Below are positions 55,209-64,000 of a DNA stretch of 64,000 bases, in pieces; within the stretch, counting starts at the first letter, position 1, and every line of letters starts with the position of its first letter. The stretch covers positions 1 to 64,000 of the forward strand of contig NZ_FRCS01000015.1 in the NCBI RefSeq assembly GCF_900143005.1, given 5' to 3'. Origin of the DNA: Cryptosporangium aurantiacum. Lineage in GTDB: Bacteria > Actinomycetota > Actinomycetes > Mycobacteriales > Cryptosporangiaceae. The notes under the pieces are model-generated. The model worked only from the letters and a program-made list of their open reading frames with translations. It was not told where the DNA came from and did not search any database. The translations under genes were made by a program, and so were the position numbers.

Positions 55209-56404
55209 CGGGCGATCGCCTCCGCGAGCTCGCGTTGCTCCGTCTCGACGGGTGCCGCCGGAGGGGGCGGAGTGCGGCGGCGCCAGGCGAGCAGCCCGAG
55301 GCCGGCCGTGAGCAGGACGCTCGCCCCGGCTCCGGCCAGCACCGCGGGCGGGACGACCGGGCCGAACACCGGTGCCGGGCCGGGCGTGCGGGTGATCGCC
55401 ACCTGCCCGAGCGGGCTCGGCACCTGCTCACCGGCGGTCAGCAGCGCCGTCCCGTCGTCGGTGTAAGTGATCGCCTCGCCCTGGGGCGCACGGCCGAGCG
55501 CCATCTGACGCGGGACGCCGGTCCGCAACGCGCGGGCGACGTCGCCGTCCGGCGCGTCCCACTCCAGGGCCGCTCCGGGGGTACGCAGGACGAAGCGGAC
55601 GCCGTCCGGGGACACCGCGCCGCCGGTGACCGCCAGCGCGTCCCCGGTGCGCCCCGGCAGCAACGGACGCAGATCGAGCGTCCCGACCCGGCGAAGCGTG
55701 CTCGTCGGCTCCAGCGGCAGGTCAGCCGCGTAGATCCCGGCGACCCCGGTCCGGACCTTGGTCACGAGCACGACCTGGCCGGTCAGCGTCACCAGCAGCG
55801 CTTCGACGTCCCGCGCGCCGTCCGGGTAGCGCAGGTCGTACCGGCTGACCGCGTTGACCGTAGGGATCGGGTTGTCCCGTGTCACCGGCTGGCCGGCGCG
55901 GGCCGAGTCGAGCGTCCGGCCTGGTACCCAGCGGTACAGCGACACCGCGTTGCGGCTGCTGGTGTTGCCACCGGTGTCGGCGAGCCAGAGCGCGCCGTCC
56001 GCGGTGAGCCCGATGTCCTCCAGGTCGACGGCCTTCGTGCCGCTCGCGCGCAACGTGGCCCGCGGATCGTGGGCGGTCGGGAGCGTGAGGATCGTCTGCC
56101 GCACGGCGCGGCAACGGCCGTCGAGCTGCCAGACCGTCACCGGCGCGGTGTCGTTGACCACGTACAGCGCGCCGCGGCTGGCCGCCATGCCACTGACCTG
56201 GTCGAGCCGGGGATCGGTGACCGTGCAGCGTGTCGACGGCGCGCCGTACGTCGTCCGCGACCCGTCGTCGGCGCGTACGTGGCCCGCGCTCGCGCCGAGG
56301 AGCCCTACGGCGAGCAGCGCGGTCACCCACGACATCACCCGCGCCCGCGTCGCCGGACCACCCACCCGCGCCTCCGCGTCCGCCCCGCCGGGCACGCCCG
56401 GCAA
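55205..56404 (-). CDS. Secreted beta-propeller-like protein with C-terminal anchor
   Basis: This 399-residue protein has a signal-like segment (WVTALLAVGLLGASAGHVRA), then a domain with repeated strands such as GMAASRGALYVVNDT, LEDIGLTADGALWLADTGGN and GDALAVTGGAVSPDGVRFVL. This is typical of beta-propellers (esterase-like or NHL-type). A C-terminal membrane segment (VLAGAGASVLLTAGLGLLAW) and a basic tail follow. The start is uncertain: TTG at 56404, GTG at 56395 and ATG at 56335 are in frame, and I list the longest. The stop overlaps the Wzz-like start. No catalytic motif is visible. Confidence 0.72.
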   Translation of the reverse strand: MPGVPGGADAEARVGGPATRARVMSWVTALLAVGLLGASAGHVRADDGSRTTYGAPSTRCTVTDPRLDQVSGMAASRGALYVVNDTAPVTVWQLDGRCRAVRQTILTLPTAHDPRATLRASGTKAVDLEDIGLTADGALWLADTGGNTSSRNAVSLYRWVPGRTLDSARAGQPVTRDNPIPTVNAVSRYDLRYPDGARDVEALLVTLTGQVVLVTKVRTGVAGIYAADLPLEPTSTLRRVGTLDLRPLLPGRTGDALAVTGGAVSPDGVRFVLRTPGAALEWDAPDGDVARALRTGVPRQMALGRAPQGEAITYTDDGTALLTAGEQVPSPLGQVAITRTPGPAPVFGPVVPPAVLAGAGASVLLTAGLGLLAWRRRTPPPPAAPVETEQRELAEAIAR

Positions 56405-56654
56405 TTCCTGTGCGCCCTGAGGCTACCGTCTTCAGCCGTTTAGTGTTGCCCCGTACCTAAAAGTCCAGTTATGCGTTTGACTGTCCAGGAAGTACCAGTT
56501 CGCGTACTTTGCGAACTTCGCGGCGTGAAGGCGGTGGGCGACGGGGCGACGTCCTTCCTCGGCTCCCTCGCCGGATACGAGGGGGACGGATGATCGACCG
56601 GGGCGTCCGGAGTACCAGCTGTGCCGATTCCGAAACGCGACCGGGAGTCGCCAG

Positions 56655-58208
56655 ATGACCGCGGAGCAGGTCACCGACACCCTCGTCCTACCCAGAATCC
56701 CCGAAGCGGTCGAGGCGGCAGCGCAGGCGACGCCGGCCGACCGCCAGGACGCCCTGCGCAGAGCCGCGGTCGCCGCCTGCGACGCCGTGGCCGCGGTCGC
56801 GACCGCGGTCGCACTCGGCGGGCTCCTCGACGCACTACCGCTCCAGGAAGCGCTGGCGGTGCCTGCGGGTTGGACGCTCACCGCCTGGGCAGTCGGTGCC
56901 TACCACCGGCGCCGGTTGAAGATCCGGCTGTGCGACGCCAAGGCCATCCTGGTGACGACCGTGACGCTGTGGGCCGTGGTGGGCGTCGCGACGGCGGTCG
57001 CCCCGCAGTCCGGCGTCCGCGCGCTGATGCTGGTGGCCGTCCCGGCCACCGCGCTCGCGGTCGCGCTGACCCGGACGGCGTTGACCCAGCTCACCCGCGC
57101 CGGTGGGGCGTTGGCGGCTGCTCCGGTGGTGCTCTACGGCCCGCAGGACGCGGTGCGGCGCTACTGCGCCTCTGCCCGGCGTGACGTCCACGCGCCGACG
57201 ATCGCCGCGGCGTGCGTGACCGACCTCGGCCACACCGGATGGAACTCCGCCGACTGGGACGACGCACCCGGCGAGGCCGAGCGAACCGTCGACCTGTCGG
57301 CGCTGACCGTGACCGGCCTACCCGGCGGGCGTGGCCTGCCGGTCGTGGACGCGACCGCACGCGCCGACGACGAGCCGGGACGGGCGATGGACGCGGTGAT
57401 CAACACCGTGCGGCGGACCGGCGCGGACACCGTGGTGGTCACCGGCGAGTGCGATCCGGACACGCTCCGGGCGCTCTCCTGGCGCTTGGAAGAGCACGCA
57501 GTCGGCGTCGCGGTCACCCCGTTGTGGCCGGTCAGCCCGGAGCGGGTGTCGGTACGGGCCTACGGGGACGCGACGCTGGTCGAGGTCACGCCGCCCCGGT
57601 ACGACGGGGCCCGGATCGCGCTGCGGTACCTGGTCGACCGGGCGATCGCCGCCGCGGCGCTCGTCGCACTGTCGCCGCTGCTGCTCGGCGTCGCGCTCGT
57701 GGTGAAGCTGACCAGCCCGGGGCCGGTGTTCTTCACCCAGCTCCGTACCGGCCAGGGCGGCAGGCGGTTCCGGCTGCTGAAGTTCCGGACGATGGTCGCG
57801 GACGCCGAGGCGCTGAAGGACGCGCTGTCCGGCGCGAACCAGTACACCGCCGGGACGTTGTTCAAGGTCAGAGACGACCCGCGGATCACACCGGTCGGCA
57901 CGATCCTGCGCGCGCTCTCGCTCGACGAGCTGCCGCAGCTGGTGAACGTCGTCCGCGGCGACATGGCGCTGGTCGGGCCGCGACCCACCGCGACTCCACC
58001 CGAGCAGATGCCGCCCGACTACCGGCGCCGCACGCTCGTGAAGCCGGGGATGACCGGGCTTTGGCAGGTCAGCGGGCGGTCGAACCTGCCGTGGGAGGAA
58101 GCGGTCCGGCTCGACCTGCGCTACGTGGAGAACCGATCGCTCGCGATGGACATCGACATCGTCCGCCGGACGCTGCCCGCGGTGCTCTCCCGCGACGGCG
58201 CGTACTGA
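56655..58208 (+). CDS. Polyprenyl-phosphate sugar-1-phosphate transferase (WbaP/CpsE type)
   Basis: The protein (517 residues) starts polysaccharide synthesis by moving a sugar-1-phosphate onto undecaprenyl phosphate in the membrane. The N-terminal part has four hydrophobic segments and a middle Rossmann-like region. The C-terminal catalytic part (from about residue 320) has the re-entrant helix and the family blocks TSPGPVFFTQLRTGQGGRRF, LLKFRTM, LSLDELPQL, VGPRP, and KPGMTGLWQVSGR. ATG at 56655 is preceded by GGGAG. It is divergent from the propeller gene across 250 bases and is the likely priming enzyme of the exopolysaccharide locus. Confidence 0.93.
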   Translation: MTAEQVTDTLVLPRIPEAVEAAAQATPADRQDALRRAAVAACDAVAAVATAVALGGLLDALPLQEALAVPAGWTLTAWAVGAYHRRRLKIRLCDAKAILVTTVTLWAVVGVATAVAPQSGVRALMLVAVPATALAVALTRTALTQLTRAGGALAAAPVVLYGPQDAVRRYCASARRDVHAPTIAAACVTDLGHTGWNSADWDDAPGEAERTVDLSALTVTGLPGGRGLPVVDATARADDEPGRAMDAVINTVRRTGADTVVVTGECDPDTLRALSWRLEEHAVGVAVTPLWPVSPERVSVRAYGDATLVEVTPPRYDGARIALRYLVDRAIAAAALVALSPLLLGVALVVKLTSPGPVFFTQLRTGQGGRRFRLLKFRTMVADAEALKDALSGANQYTAGTLFKVRDDPRITPVGTILRALSLDELPQLVNVVRGDMALVGPRPTATPPEQMPPDYRRRTLVKPGMTGLWQVSGRSNLPWEEAVRLDLRYVENRSLAMDIDIVRRTLPAVLSRDGAY

Positions 58209-58234
58209 GGTTCCGGGGGGCCGCCCCCGGAACC
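58209..58234. terminator. Bidirectional hairpin terminator
   Basis: A perfect 11-bp stem (GGTTCCGGGGG with its complement) around GCCG lies between the stop codons of the sugar transferase and the convergent Wzz-like gene. Only 30 bases separate the two genes. Confidence 0.75.
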
Positions 58235-58238
58235 CAGC

Positions 58239-59018
58239 TCAGCGGCTGCTCGGCGTGGCCGACCGGGTGACCACGGTCGCCGGGTCGAAGTCGACGGTGT
58301 CCTGCTCCTCGAGCGGCGGCATCTCGACGGTGTCCTCCGGCGGGACCGGCCGGGGCAGGGCCGCGGTGCCGAGCACGGTGTCGGGGCCCGGGCGTCGCAT
58401 CGACGGAGGTACGACCGGCACGGTGACCGGCGGATACCGGCGCCGCACGTACCACCGCACTCCACAAGCCGCGAACGCCCCGACCACCAACGCCCCGACC
58501 GCCGCCCCACCGAGCAGCGTGCTCTCGCCCGGCCCGGCCGGGCTCGTCGGCACCGTCGCCTCGGCGAGCATCCGCGCGGCGAGCACCGGATCGGCCGACG
58601 CCCGCTCCACCACCAGCGCCGCGATCCGGTTCGCCGCCTCGGCCGCCACCGCCGCCGACCGGCCGGACACCGTGATCGCCACGTTTGCGGTCGTCGCGGG
58701 CATCGTGACGTTCAGCCCGCCCTGCAGCTCGGTCGACGGCACCCCGACCGCAGCCGCGGCCTGCCGCACGACGTAGGGCGACGCCGCGTAGGCGACGTAC
58801 CGCGGCACCATCAGCGTCACCGAGGTCGCGCTCACCGGCCGCTCCCCCACCGGGACGAACGCGATGACCGATTGCGCCGACCAGGTCACCGGCCTGGTGA
58901 CGACGTGGGCGGCCGCCCCACCCAGCACCGCCACCGCGGTTACCAGGAAGAAGAGCCAGCCACGGAGCAGGGCCGGCGGGCGGTGCCGGGCGGGCGGCGG
59001 GGCGTCGAGGGTGGTCAA
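58239..59018 (-). CDS. Wzz-like chain-length/transport membrane protein
   Basis: This protein (259 residues) has a first membrane segment (LLRGWLFFLVTAVAVLGGAA), an extracytoplasmic part (SVTLMVPRYVAYAASPYVVRQ and so on), and a second segment (LLGGAAVGALVVGAFAACGV). A cytosolic Pro-rich tail follows. The layout matches Wzz-like polysaccharide copolymerases. TTG at 59018 is the probable start because AAGGGA lies six bases upstream and no ATG or GTG suits. It is divergent from the phosphotransferase gene. Its region YVAYAASPYVVRQAAA resembles that of the other Wzz-like protein at 54657-55208. Confidence 0.78.
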   Translation of the reverse strand: MTTLDAPPPARHRPPALLRGWLFFLVTAVAVLGGAAAHVVTRPVTWSAQSVIAFVPVGERPVSATSVTLMVPRYVAYAASPYVVRQAAAAVGVPSTELQGGLNVTMPATTANVAITVSGRSAAVAAEAANRIAALVVERASADPVLAARMLAEATVPTSPAGPGESTLLGGAAVGALVVGAFAACGVRWYVRRRYPPVTVPVVPPSMRRPGPDTVLGTAALPRPVPPEDTVEMPPLEEQDTVDFDPATVVTRSATPSSR

Positions 59019-59091
59019 GACGAGTCCCTTCAGTGAGGTTTTGCGCTCTTTGTATAGTTTGACCCATCTTCGTCCCTTAGGCTGCCGACCC

Positions 59092-59949
59092 GTGACCCCC
59101 TCCCTCCCGCCTGCCGTCCGGACGCTGCTGACCGACGCGGGGATTCCGCCGGAAACGCTGCGAACCGCTGCGTTCGCGGGGCCGCGGCGGCCGGTCCAGC
59201 GACTGCTCGGCGACGGGGTGGTGGTCGAGGTCGCGTCGACCGAGACCGGCAGGCTGCGGCTGCGCCGAGAACTCTGGGGACGCGAATGGGCGCGGCAGGT
59301 CGGCGTGCCGACCGTCCCGGTACTGGACGCCGACCCGGGCGGCGGCTGGATGGTCGCCGAGTGGTGGCGCCCGCACCCACCCACCGGCACCGAGTTCCTG
59401 GACGCCGCGGTCACGACCGCGCTGCGGATCGCCGGTTCGCCGCCACCGCAGCCGGGTCCACCCCCGGCACGGTGGACGTCACCCCGGTGGGCGGCGCCGA
59501 TCCGGCTGGCCAGGGGCGCGCTGGGCGGGGTTCCGACCCGGCTCTGGCTGGCGGCGCGCCGGGCCGCCGCCGCACTGCCGAGCGTCCCGGTGGCGCACGG
59601 CGACTTCTACCACCGCAACGCGCTGTGGTGTCCGGAGCAGGGCGGCGTCCACGTCGTCGACTGGGAGTACCTGGGGCACGGACCCAAACACGGCGACCTG
59701 CTGCGGCTCTGGACGCTGCTCCCGCACCGCACCGACCGGGACGCGCTGCTCGACCGGCTCTTGGCCCTGACACCGCCCGGCGAGCACCGGGCGGTGGGGA
59801 CGTTGGCGCTCTATCTGGCGTTGCGGCTGCTCGGCGAGAACGTCAAGGGCCAGCGGGCCGACCGGCACCGGGCCGACCTGGACCACGCCCGGACGATCCA
59901 GCCGGAGGCCCGGGCGGTGGCGCGATCGCTGGACGCCTGGCCCGTGTGA
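59092..59949 (+). CDS. APH-family phosphotransferase
   Basis: The protein (285 residues) has the aminoglycoside/choline kinase-like fold. The catalytic loop is HGDFYHRN (D171), and the metal site is VDWEY (D190). The N-terminal ATP-binding part is short. The family phosphorylates small hydroxyl compounds, and in polysaccharide loci relatives act on sugars or lipid-linked intermediates. GTG at 59092 has no clear ribosome site; TATAGT lies about 35 bases upstream, so a short leader is likely. Resistance is a less likely role given the polysaccharide setting. Confidence 0.82.
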   Translation: MTPSLPPAVRTLLTDAGIPPETLRTAAFAGPRRPVQRLLGDGVVVEVASTETGRLRLRRELWGREWARQVGVPTVPVLDADPGGGWMVAEWWRPHPPTGTEFLDAAVTTALRIAGSPPPQPGPPPARWTSPRWAAPIRLARGALGGVPTRLWLAARRAAAALPSVPVAHGDFYHRNALWCPEQGGVHVVDWEYLGHGPKHGDLLRLWTLLPHRTDRDALLDRLLALTPPGEHRAVGTLALYLALRLLGENVKGQRADRHRADLDHARTIQPEARAVARSLDAWPV

Positions 59950-59961
59950 AGCCCGCGCCGG

Positions 59962-61107
59962 TCAGCTGCTCACGGTGGCCGGGGGACGGCGTCCGCGGAG
60001 TAGTTCGCCGTAGAGGTCGAGCAACCTCGCCGACGAGTCGTCGCCGATCGTCAACGCGGCGCGGCGCCGGCCGGCGTCTGCCGCAGCGCGGGCGGCCTCG
60101 TGATCGGTGAGCACGGTCACGACGGCCCCGGCGAGCGCCTCCGGATCCTCCGGCGGCACGATCCACCCGGTTCCCGGCGGTACCGACTCGGCCATGCCGT
60201 CGACCGCGGTGACGACCACCGGACGCCCGAGCGCCATCGCCTCCAGCGGCACCAGCGACATGCCCTCCCAGCGCGAGGGACAGACCACGACGTCGGACGC
60301 GTAAAGCCAGCTCAGGGCTATGGAACGGTCCACCGGGCCGGTGAAGTGGACACCCTCGGCGCCGACCTCCTCGACCGCGGCCTCCAGCGCCGGCCGGGCC
60401 ACCCCGTCGCCGACCAGCACCAGGCGCGCACCCGGGATCGCCGCCCGGACCGCGGGCCACGCGTCGATCAGTACGTCCTGACCCTTCTGCCGGGCCAGCC
60501 GGGCGGTGCAGACCGCCACCGGGACGCCGGGCTCGACCCCGAGCGACTCCCGAACCTCCTGGCGCGAACGCGCCCGGATCGGCTCCACGGCGCCCGGCAG
60601 CACGGCGTTGGGCAGCACCTCCATCCGGCCGCGCAGACCGTGGGCTACCCCGGTGTCCCGCTCGGCCGCGCTGACGCAGACGACGACGTCCGTCCACCTC
60701 ATCGCGTGTCTCTCCCAGCCGAGCACCAGGCGTCTGAGCGCACCGTCTACCGCCTGGAACGACCAGGCGTGGGGGCTGAAGACGGTCGGAACCCGGCCAC
60801 GCAGCACTGCCCGCCCGATCAGCCCGGCCTTGGCGCAGTGCAGGTGGACGACGTCCGGCCGGATGTCCTCGAAGATCCGCCGGAACTGCTGGGCCTCGGC
60901 CAGCATCCCCGGCCCCGGCCCTCGCGCGGCGCGCCAGGTGACGACGTCCGCGCCGCGGGCACCGGTGAGCGCCGCGAGCCGCCCGCCGGGGCACGCGACG
61001 GTCACGTGCACGCCGTGCTTGGCCTGGTACTCGACATAGTCCCCGACGCAGTGGGCCAGACCGGTGTTGACGGCATGGGACACATGCAGAACCTGGACGG
61101 ACGACAC
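59962..61107 (-). CDS. Glycosyltransferase family 4
   Basis: This 381-residue cytosolic enzyme has the GT-B fold of GT4 enzymes: LHVSHAVNTGLAHCVGDYVE at the start, RPDVVHLHCAKAGLIGR, ARLARQKGQDVLIDAW, and the nucleotide-sugar-binding EGMSLVPLEAMALGRPVV. GTG at 61107 is chosen because GGAGGG lies six bases upstream; the earlier frame lacks homology. It faces the phosphotransferase gene with a 12-base gap. It is divergent from the GT4-GT2 fusion. The donor and acceptor are unknown. Confidence 0.9.
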   Translation of the reverse strand: MSSVQVLHVSHAVNTGLAHCVGDYVEYQAKHGVHVTVACPGGRLAALTGARGADVVTWRAARGPGPGMLAEAQQFRRIFEDIRPDVVHLHCAKAGLIGRAVLRGRVPTVFSPHAWSFQAVDGALRRLVLGWERHAMRWTDVVVCVSAAERDTGVAHGLRGRMEVLPNAVLPGAVEPIRARSRQEVRESLGVEPGVPVAVCTARLARQKGQDVLIDAWPAVRAAIPGARLVLVGDGVARPALEAAVEEVGAEGVHFTGPVDRSIALSWLYASDVVVCPSRWEGMSLVPLEAMALGRPVVVTAVDGMAESVPPGTGWIVPPEDPEALAGAVVTVLTDHEAARAAADAGRRRAALTIGDDSSARLLDLYGELLRGRRPPATVSS

Positions 61108-61281
61108 TAATAACCCTCCAGTACACAAAGTCTTCGTTCTTGCTTTTATCGTCGTAAAGAGACTAAAACGACCCAGGCGACCAGTGAGCGTGCCACAGCC
61201 GGAGCCACCGACGCGAGCCACGCCACGCCGGGGCGGGCCCGCACCCCCACCGCGACCGGCCTACCGGGAGGACAAGCACCG

Positions 61282-63705
61282 ATGGCTCATTCCGCGATCA
61301 CCCGACCGCTCGAAGCGCTGGTCGTCACGCCCAGCGGGGTTCTCGGGGGTGCGGAGTCCTGGCTGCTCTCGATGCTCGACCACACCGATCGCCTGCAACC
61401 GCGGGTGGTGATGCTGGAGGACGGCCCGCTGCGGGCCGAGCTGATCCGGCGGGGCATCCCGGTGACCGTGCGGCCGGTGGGACGCACCGGCGCCGCGATC
61501 GCCGCCGCCACGGCCTGGCTCGCGCGGGCGCTGCGCGCGGTCGACCCGGACGTCGTCATCGGCAACGGCGTGAAGGCCCAGTGCGTGGTGGCGCCTGCGG
61601 CGCTCGCGGTCGGTGTCCCGTCGGTGTGGGTCAAGCACGACTACAGCTACGACCGACGACTGGCGCGCGGGCTCGCCGCGGCATCCGGCCGGGTCGTCGC
61701 GACCGCCGACGACGTGGCGCTCGCCGCCCGCCGCGCGGACACGCTGACGATCACCCCGCCCCGCCCCCGGCCACCGCACTCGCGGGACGAGGCCGTGCAG
61801 GTCCTCCGCGCGCTGAACGTGCCCGCCGACGAGCGGCTGATCCTGGCGATGCCGGTGCGGTTCGTGCCGTACAAGGGCATCGACACCGCGATCCGGGCGC
61901 TCGCCGAGCCGTACGCCGCCGGCTGGGACCTGCTCGCGATCGGCCCCGACGACCCGAGCCGCCCCGGCGAGCGGGACCGGCTGGCCTCGCTGGCTGCCGA
62001 CTGGGGTGTGGCCGACCGGGTCCATCTCCGGCAGAGCGTCCCGTCGGTCGGCCGGTTGCTCGCCGGTGCGGACGCCGTGGCGGTGCTCACCCGCCCGGAC
62101 GGTCCGCGCACGCCCGGCCGCGAGGGTTTTGGTCTCACCGCGCTGGAAGCCCAGCTGGCAGGCGTCCCGGTGATCGCGGTCGACGACGGCGGGCCGGTCG
62201 CCCGGCGGATCGGACCGCAGCCGTTGGGCTCGGTCAGCCGGTCAGCGGGGATCCTGGTGCCGCCCGCCGACCCGGCCGAGGTCGCGGGTGCGCTGGCCGC
62301 GCTGGACGACGCCGAGGTCCGGGCGGCGCTCGGCGCCGAGGGCCACCGGCGGTCGGCCCACCACCCGGACGCGGTGACCCAGGCCGCCCGGTTCGCCGCG
62401 CTGCTCGCCGAGGTCGCGCGCCGGCCGGGCGCCGGGCTGTGCCGAGTCTCGGCACCGGCGATCAGCGTGGTCAGCCCGGTGCTCGACGAGGCACCGGTGA
62501 TCGACGGCCTGATCGGCACGCTCGCCGCCCAGCTCGGCCCGGACGACGAGTACGTGCTGGTCGACGGCGGGTCGACGGACGGCACCGCGGAGCGCATCGC
62601 GGCGTGGCACGCCGAGGACCGGCGGATCCGGCTGGTGCGCCACGGCGGCGGGACGATCGGCTTCAGCCGCAACCGCGGGGTGGAGGCGGCACGGCACGAG
62701 TTCATCGCCTGCACCGACGCCGGCTGCACACCGTCGGCGACCTGGCTGGACGGGTTCCGGGCCGCCGCCGCGGAAACCACCGCGGCGGCACGGCGGCTCG
62801 GGGAGAACCCGGCCGAGTTCCCGATCGAGTTGTACGTCGGCGTGTACTCGGCCGCGGTGCGCGCCGGGCGCTGGTTCGAGCCCGCGATGGCGGCGATGAA
62901 CTGGCCGGACCCGGAGGAACTGCGGCGGCGGACCGCGCTGCGCGCGCTCTACGGGCGGCTGTTCGGCCGGTCGTTCTCCGCGTCCCGCGTCGACGGGCGG
63001 TCGGTCGGGTTCACCCGGGATGTCTGGGCGGCCGCCGGTGGGTTCCCGGAGGACCTGCGGACGGCCGAGGACGAGGCGTTCGGCCGCGCCGTGCGGGCCG
63101 TCGGCGCCCGTACCGCGCTGACCCTGGACGCCGCCGTGACGTGGTACCAGCGCGTGGGCGTCCGGGCCGCGTTCGCGCAGTTCCGGGGCTACGGGCGGGG
63201 CGGTGGCACCGGCCGGTCGGGCGCGCTGCTGCAGCGCGACGCGATCCGCTTGGGCGGTTACCTGGGCGCGACGGCGGCGATCGTCTGGGGCGGGACACCC
63301 GGCCGCGTGCTGGCGGCCGCGGGTGCTGCGGCGTACTTCTCGCTTCCGGTCGCGCGGGTGCTGCGACGGGGTCAGTCGCCGCTGGTGCTGCCGCTGGTGC
63401 CGGTGGCTGCGGTGCTCAAGGACGGGGCCAAGCTGGTCGGCACCGCCGAGGCACTGCTGGCGTCTCTCACCGCCCGCGACCTCGCCACGTGGACGCCAGG
63501 GCGCCACGACGCCCCTCCCCGTCCGACGCCTGAGACCGCCCCGCCCGGCTACCGGCCACGCCACCGAGCCGACGCCCGGCCCGGCGCGACGGCGCAGCAC
63601 CTGGTCACCGCACACACCGCCCACCGGCATGTCGTCGAAGGGCAGGTCGTCGCGGAGGGCCGGGTGCCTGCGGCGGCCGGGCAGGTCGCTGAGGCGGAGA
63701 CGTGA
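61282..63705 (+). CDS. Bifunctional GT4-GT2 glycosyltransferase
   Basis: The protein (807 residues) is a fusion. The N-terminal GT4 part (about residues 10-390) has PSGVLGGAESWLLSMLDH, FVPYKGIDTAIRAL, and the donor-site EGFGLTALEAQLAGVPVIAV. The GT2 part begins near residue 394 (ISVVSPVLDEAPVIDGL) with the DGGSTDGT loop and a CTDAGCTP segment. Two hydrophobic stretches close to residues 660-710 (AIRLGGYLGATAAIVWGG and AYFSLPVARVLRRG) suggest membrane attachment. A 75-residue hydrophilic tail follows. ATG at 61282 is used. The fusion could add two sugars in sequence. Confidence 0.85.
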   Translation: MAHSAITRPLEALVVTPSGVLGGAESWLLSMLDHTDRLQPRVVMLEDGPLRAELIRRGIPVTVRPVGRTGAAIAAATAWLARALRAVDPDVVIGNGVKAQCVVAPAALAVGVPSVWVKHDYSYDRRLARGLAAASGRVVATADDVALAARRADTLTITPPRPRPPHSRDEAVQVLRALNVPADERLILAMPVRFVPYKGIDTAIRALAEPYAAGWDLLAIGPDDPSRPGERDRLASLAADWGVADRVHLRQSVPSVGRLLAGADAVAVLTRPDGPRTPGREGFGLTALEAQLAGVPVIAVDDGGPVARRIGPQPLGSVSRSAGILVPPADPAEVAGALAALDDAEVRAALGAEGHRRSAHHPDAVTQAARFAALLAEVARRPGAGLCRVSAPAISVVSPVLDEAPVIDGLIGTLAAQLGPDDEYVLVDGGSTDGTAERIAAWHAEDRRIRLVRHGGGTIGFSRNRGVEAARHEFIACTDAGCTPSATWLDGFRAAAAETTAAARRLGENPAEFPIELYVGVYSAAVRAGRWFEPAMAAMNWPDPEELRRRTALRALYGRLFGRSFSASRVDGRSVGFTRDVWAAAGGFPEDLRTAEDEAFGRAVRAVGARTALTLDAAVTWYQRVGVRAAFAQFRGYGRGGGTGRSGALLQRDAIRLGGYLGATAAIVWGGTPGRVLAAAGAAAYFSLPVARVLRRGQSPLVLPLVPVAAVLKDGAKLVGTAEALLASLTARDLATWTPGRHDAPPRPTPETAPPGYRPRHRADARPGATAQHLVTAHTAHRHVVEGQVVAEGRVPAAAGQVAEAET

Positions 63706-64000
63706 GCGCACCGCCGGCGCAGAGCCGAGCCGTCCGCGGCGCCCCGGCAGCCACCGTTGCCCGGGGCGACCTGGTGCCGCTCTGCGCGGTGGCACTCGTC
63801 TTCGCCGGCCCCGCCGTCGGTGACCGGCCCGTTCCCGGTGGCGGCGGTGACCTGCAGGTCGTCCACGTCGTCTGCGTGACCGCGATCGCCGTCACCGCGC
63901 TCTGGGCGCTCGCCGGGCGACTCCCGATCCAGGCCGCGCTGAGCAGACGCGAGATCCGCCCGCCGCTCTGGTTCGGGCTGGGCCTGGTCGCCGCGGCCGC
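63702..64000 (+). CDS. Membrane protein, N-terminal part (possible polymerase or ligase)
   Basis: Only the first 99 or so codons are in the window. GTG at 63702 overlaps the stop of the fusion gene. At least two hydrophobic segments are visible (LVPLCAVALVFAGPAVG and VVCVTAIAVTALWALAG), with PPLWFGLGLVAAA starting a third at the edge. The start and spacing are like Wzy/WaaL O-antigen polymerase or ligase proteins, but the rest is missing. The call is based on coupling in a polysaccharide locus and on the hydrophobic pattern. Confidence 0.65.
   Translation, partial: MSAPPAQSRAVRGAPAATVARGDLVPLCAVALVFAGPAVGDRPVPGGGGDLQVVHVVCVTAIAVTALWALAGRLPIQAALSRREIRPPLWFGLGLVAAA

Noticed and set aside
59092-59949. 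Aminoglycoside resistance gene
   Set aside because: The family match is only at fold level, and the gene sits within a polysaccharide locus. Resistance is not supported.

Overview
This window is chromosomal DNA from a high-GC Actinomycetota. The evidence is strongly GC-biased codon use, frequent GTG starts, GTGA or ATGA stop/start overlaps, and actinobacterial gene families (DUF501, actinobacterial MazG, Ser/Thr kinases with FHA-type domains, type 5 uracil-DNA glycosylase). The genus cannot be fixed by eye; a filamentous, Frankia- or Cryptosporangium-like actinomycete is a guess. I saw no rRNA, CRISPR array, transposase or phage gene. The only RNA gene found is one tRNA-Leu.

Layout. (1) 1-3.3 kb is a sugar-precursor and polysaccharide block: the end of a GT2 synthase, galE and a UDP-glucose dehydrogenase. 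Opposite it lies a coupled three-gene unit of a Bax-inhibitor-like protein, a small unknown protein and a secreted beta-helix protein. The beta-helix gene is split by a one-base frameshift. (2) 6.7-15.1 kb is a catabolic/uptake region: an esterase, C45 amidohydrolase and amidase operon facing an RpiR regulator, a glutamate-type ABC importer, and a PaiB-like FMN protein. (3) 15.2-22.9 kb holds tRNA-Leu, NDH-2, UDG type 5, a dienelactone-hydrolase-like protein that has lost its catalytic residues, and the conserved block eno-ftsB-DUF501-ppx. (4) 23-32.1 kb holds a DUF885 peptidase, a two-component pair with a second, divergent and degenerate histidine kinase, a secreted metzincin, and mazG with a SurA-like lipoprotein gene.

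(5) 32.3-44.9 kb is the most unusual part. It contains a Ser/Thr kinase fused to a degenerate FHA domain and an EssC-like module without ATPase motifs, a second minimal kinase, a CPA2 antiporter, a membrane protein resembling VirD4/TraG ATPases but without a P-loop, two small DUF4190-like proteins, and a flavoprotein, membrane-protein and FHA-protein operon. Together they look like a signalling and membrane locus built largely from degenerate NTPase modules. (6) 45-54.7 kb holds mfd, a DUF3533-type membrane protein, ppc and an aldo/keto reductase. (7) 54.7-64 kb is an exopolysaccharide locus: two Wzz-like proteins, a beta-propeller-like membrane protein, a polyprenyl-phosphate sugar transferase, an APH-like phosphotransferase, a GT4, a GT4-GT2 fusion, and the start of a membrane protein that could be a polymerase or ligase.

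Working together: UDP-galactose and UDP-glucuronate from galE and ugd could feed the polysaccharide machinery at both ends of the window. The housekeeping set mfd, surA-like, mazG, eno, ftsB, DUF501 and ppx keeps its usual order and strand but is spread over about 29 kb, with regulatory genes lying between its members.
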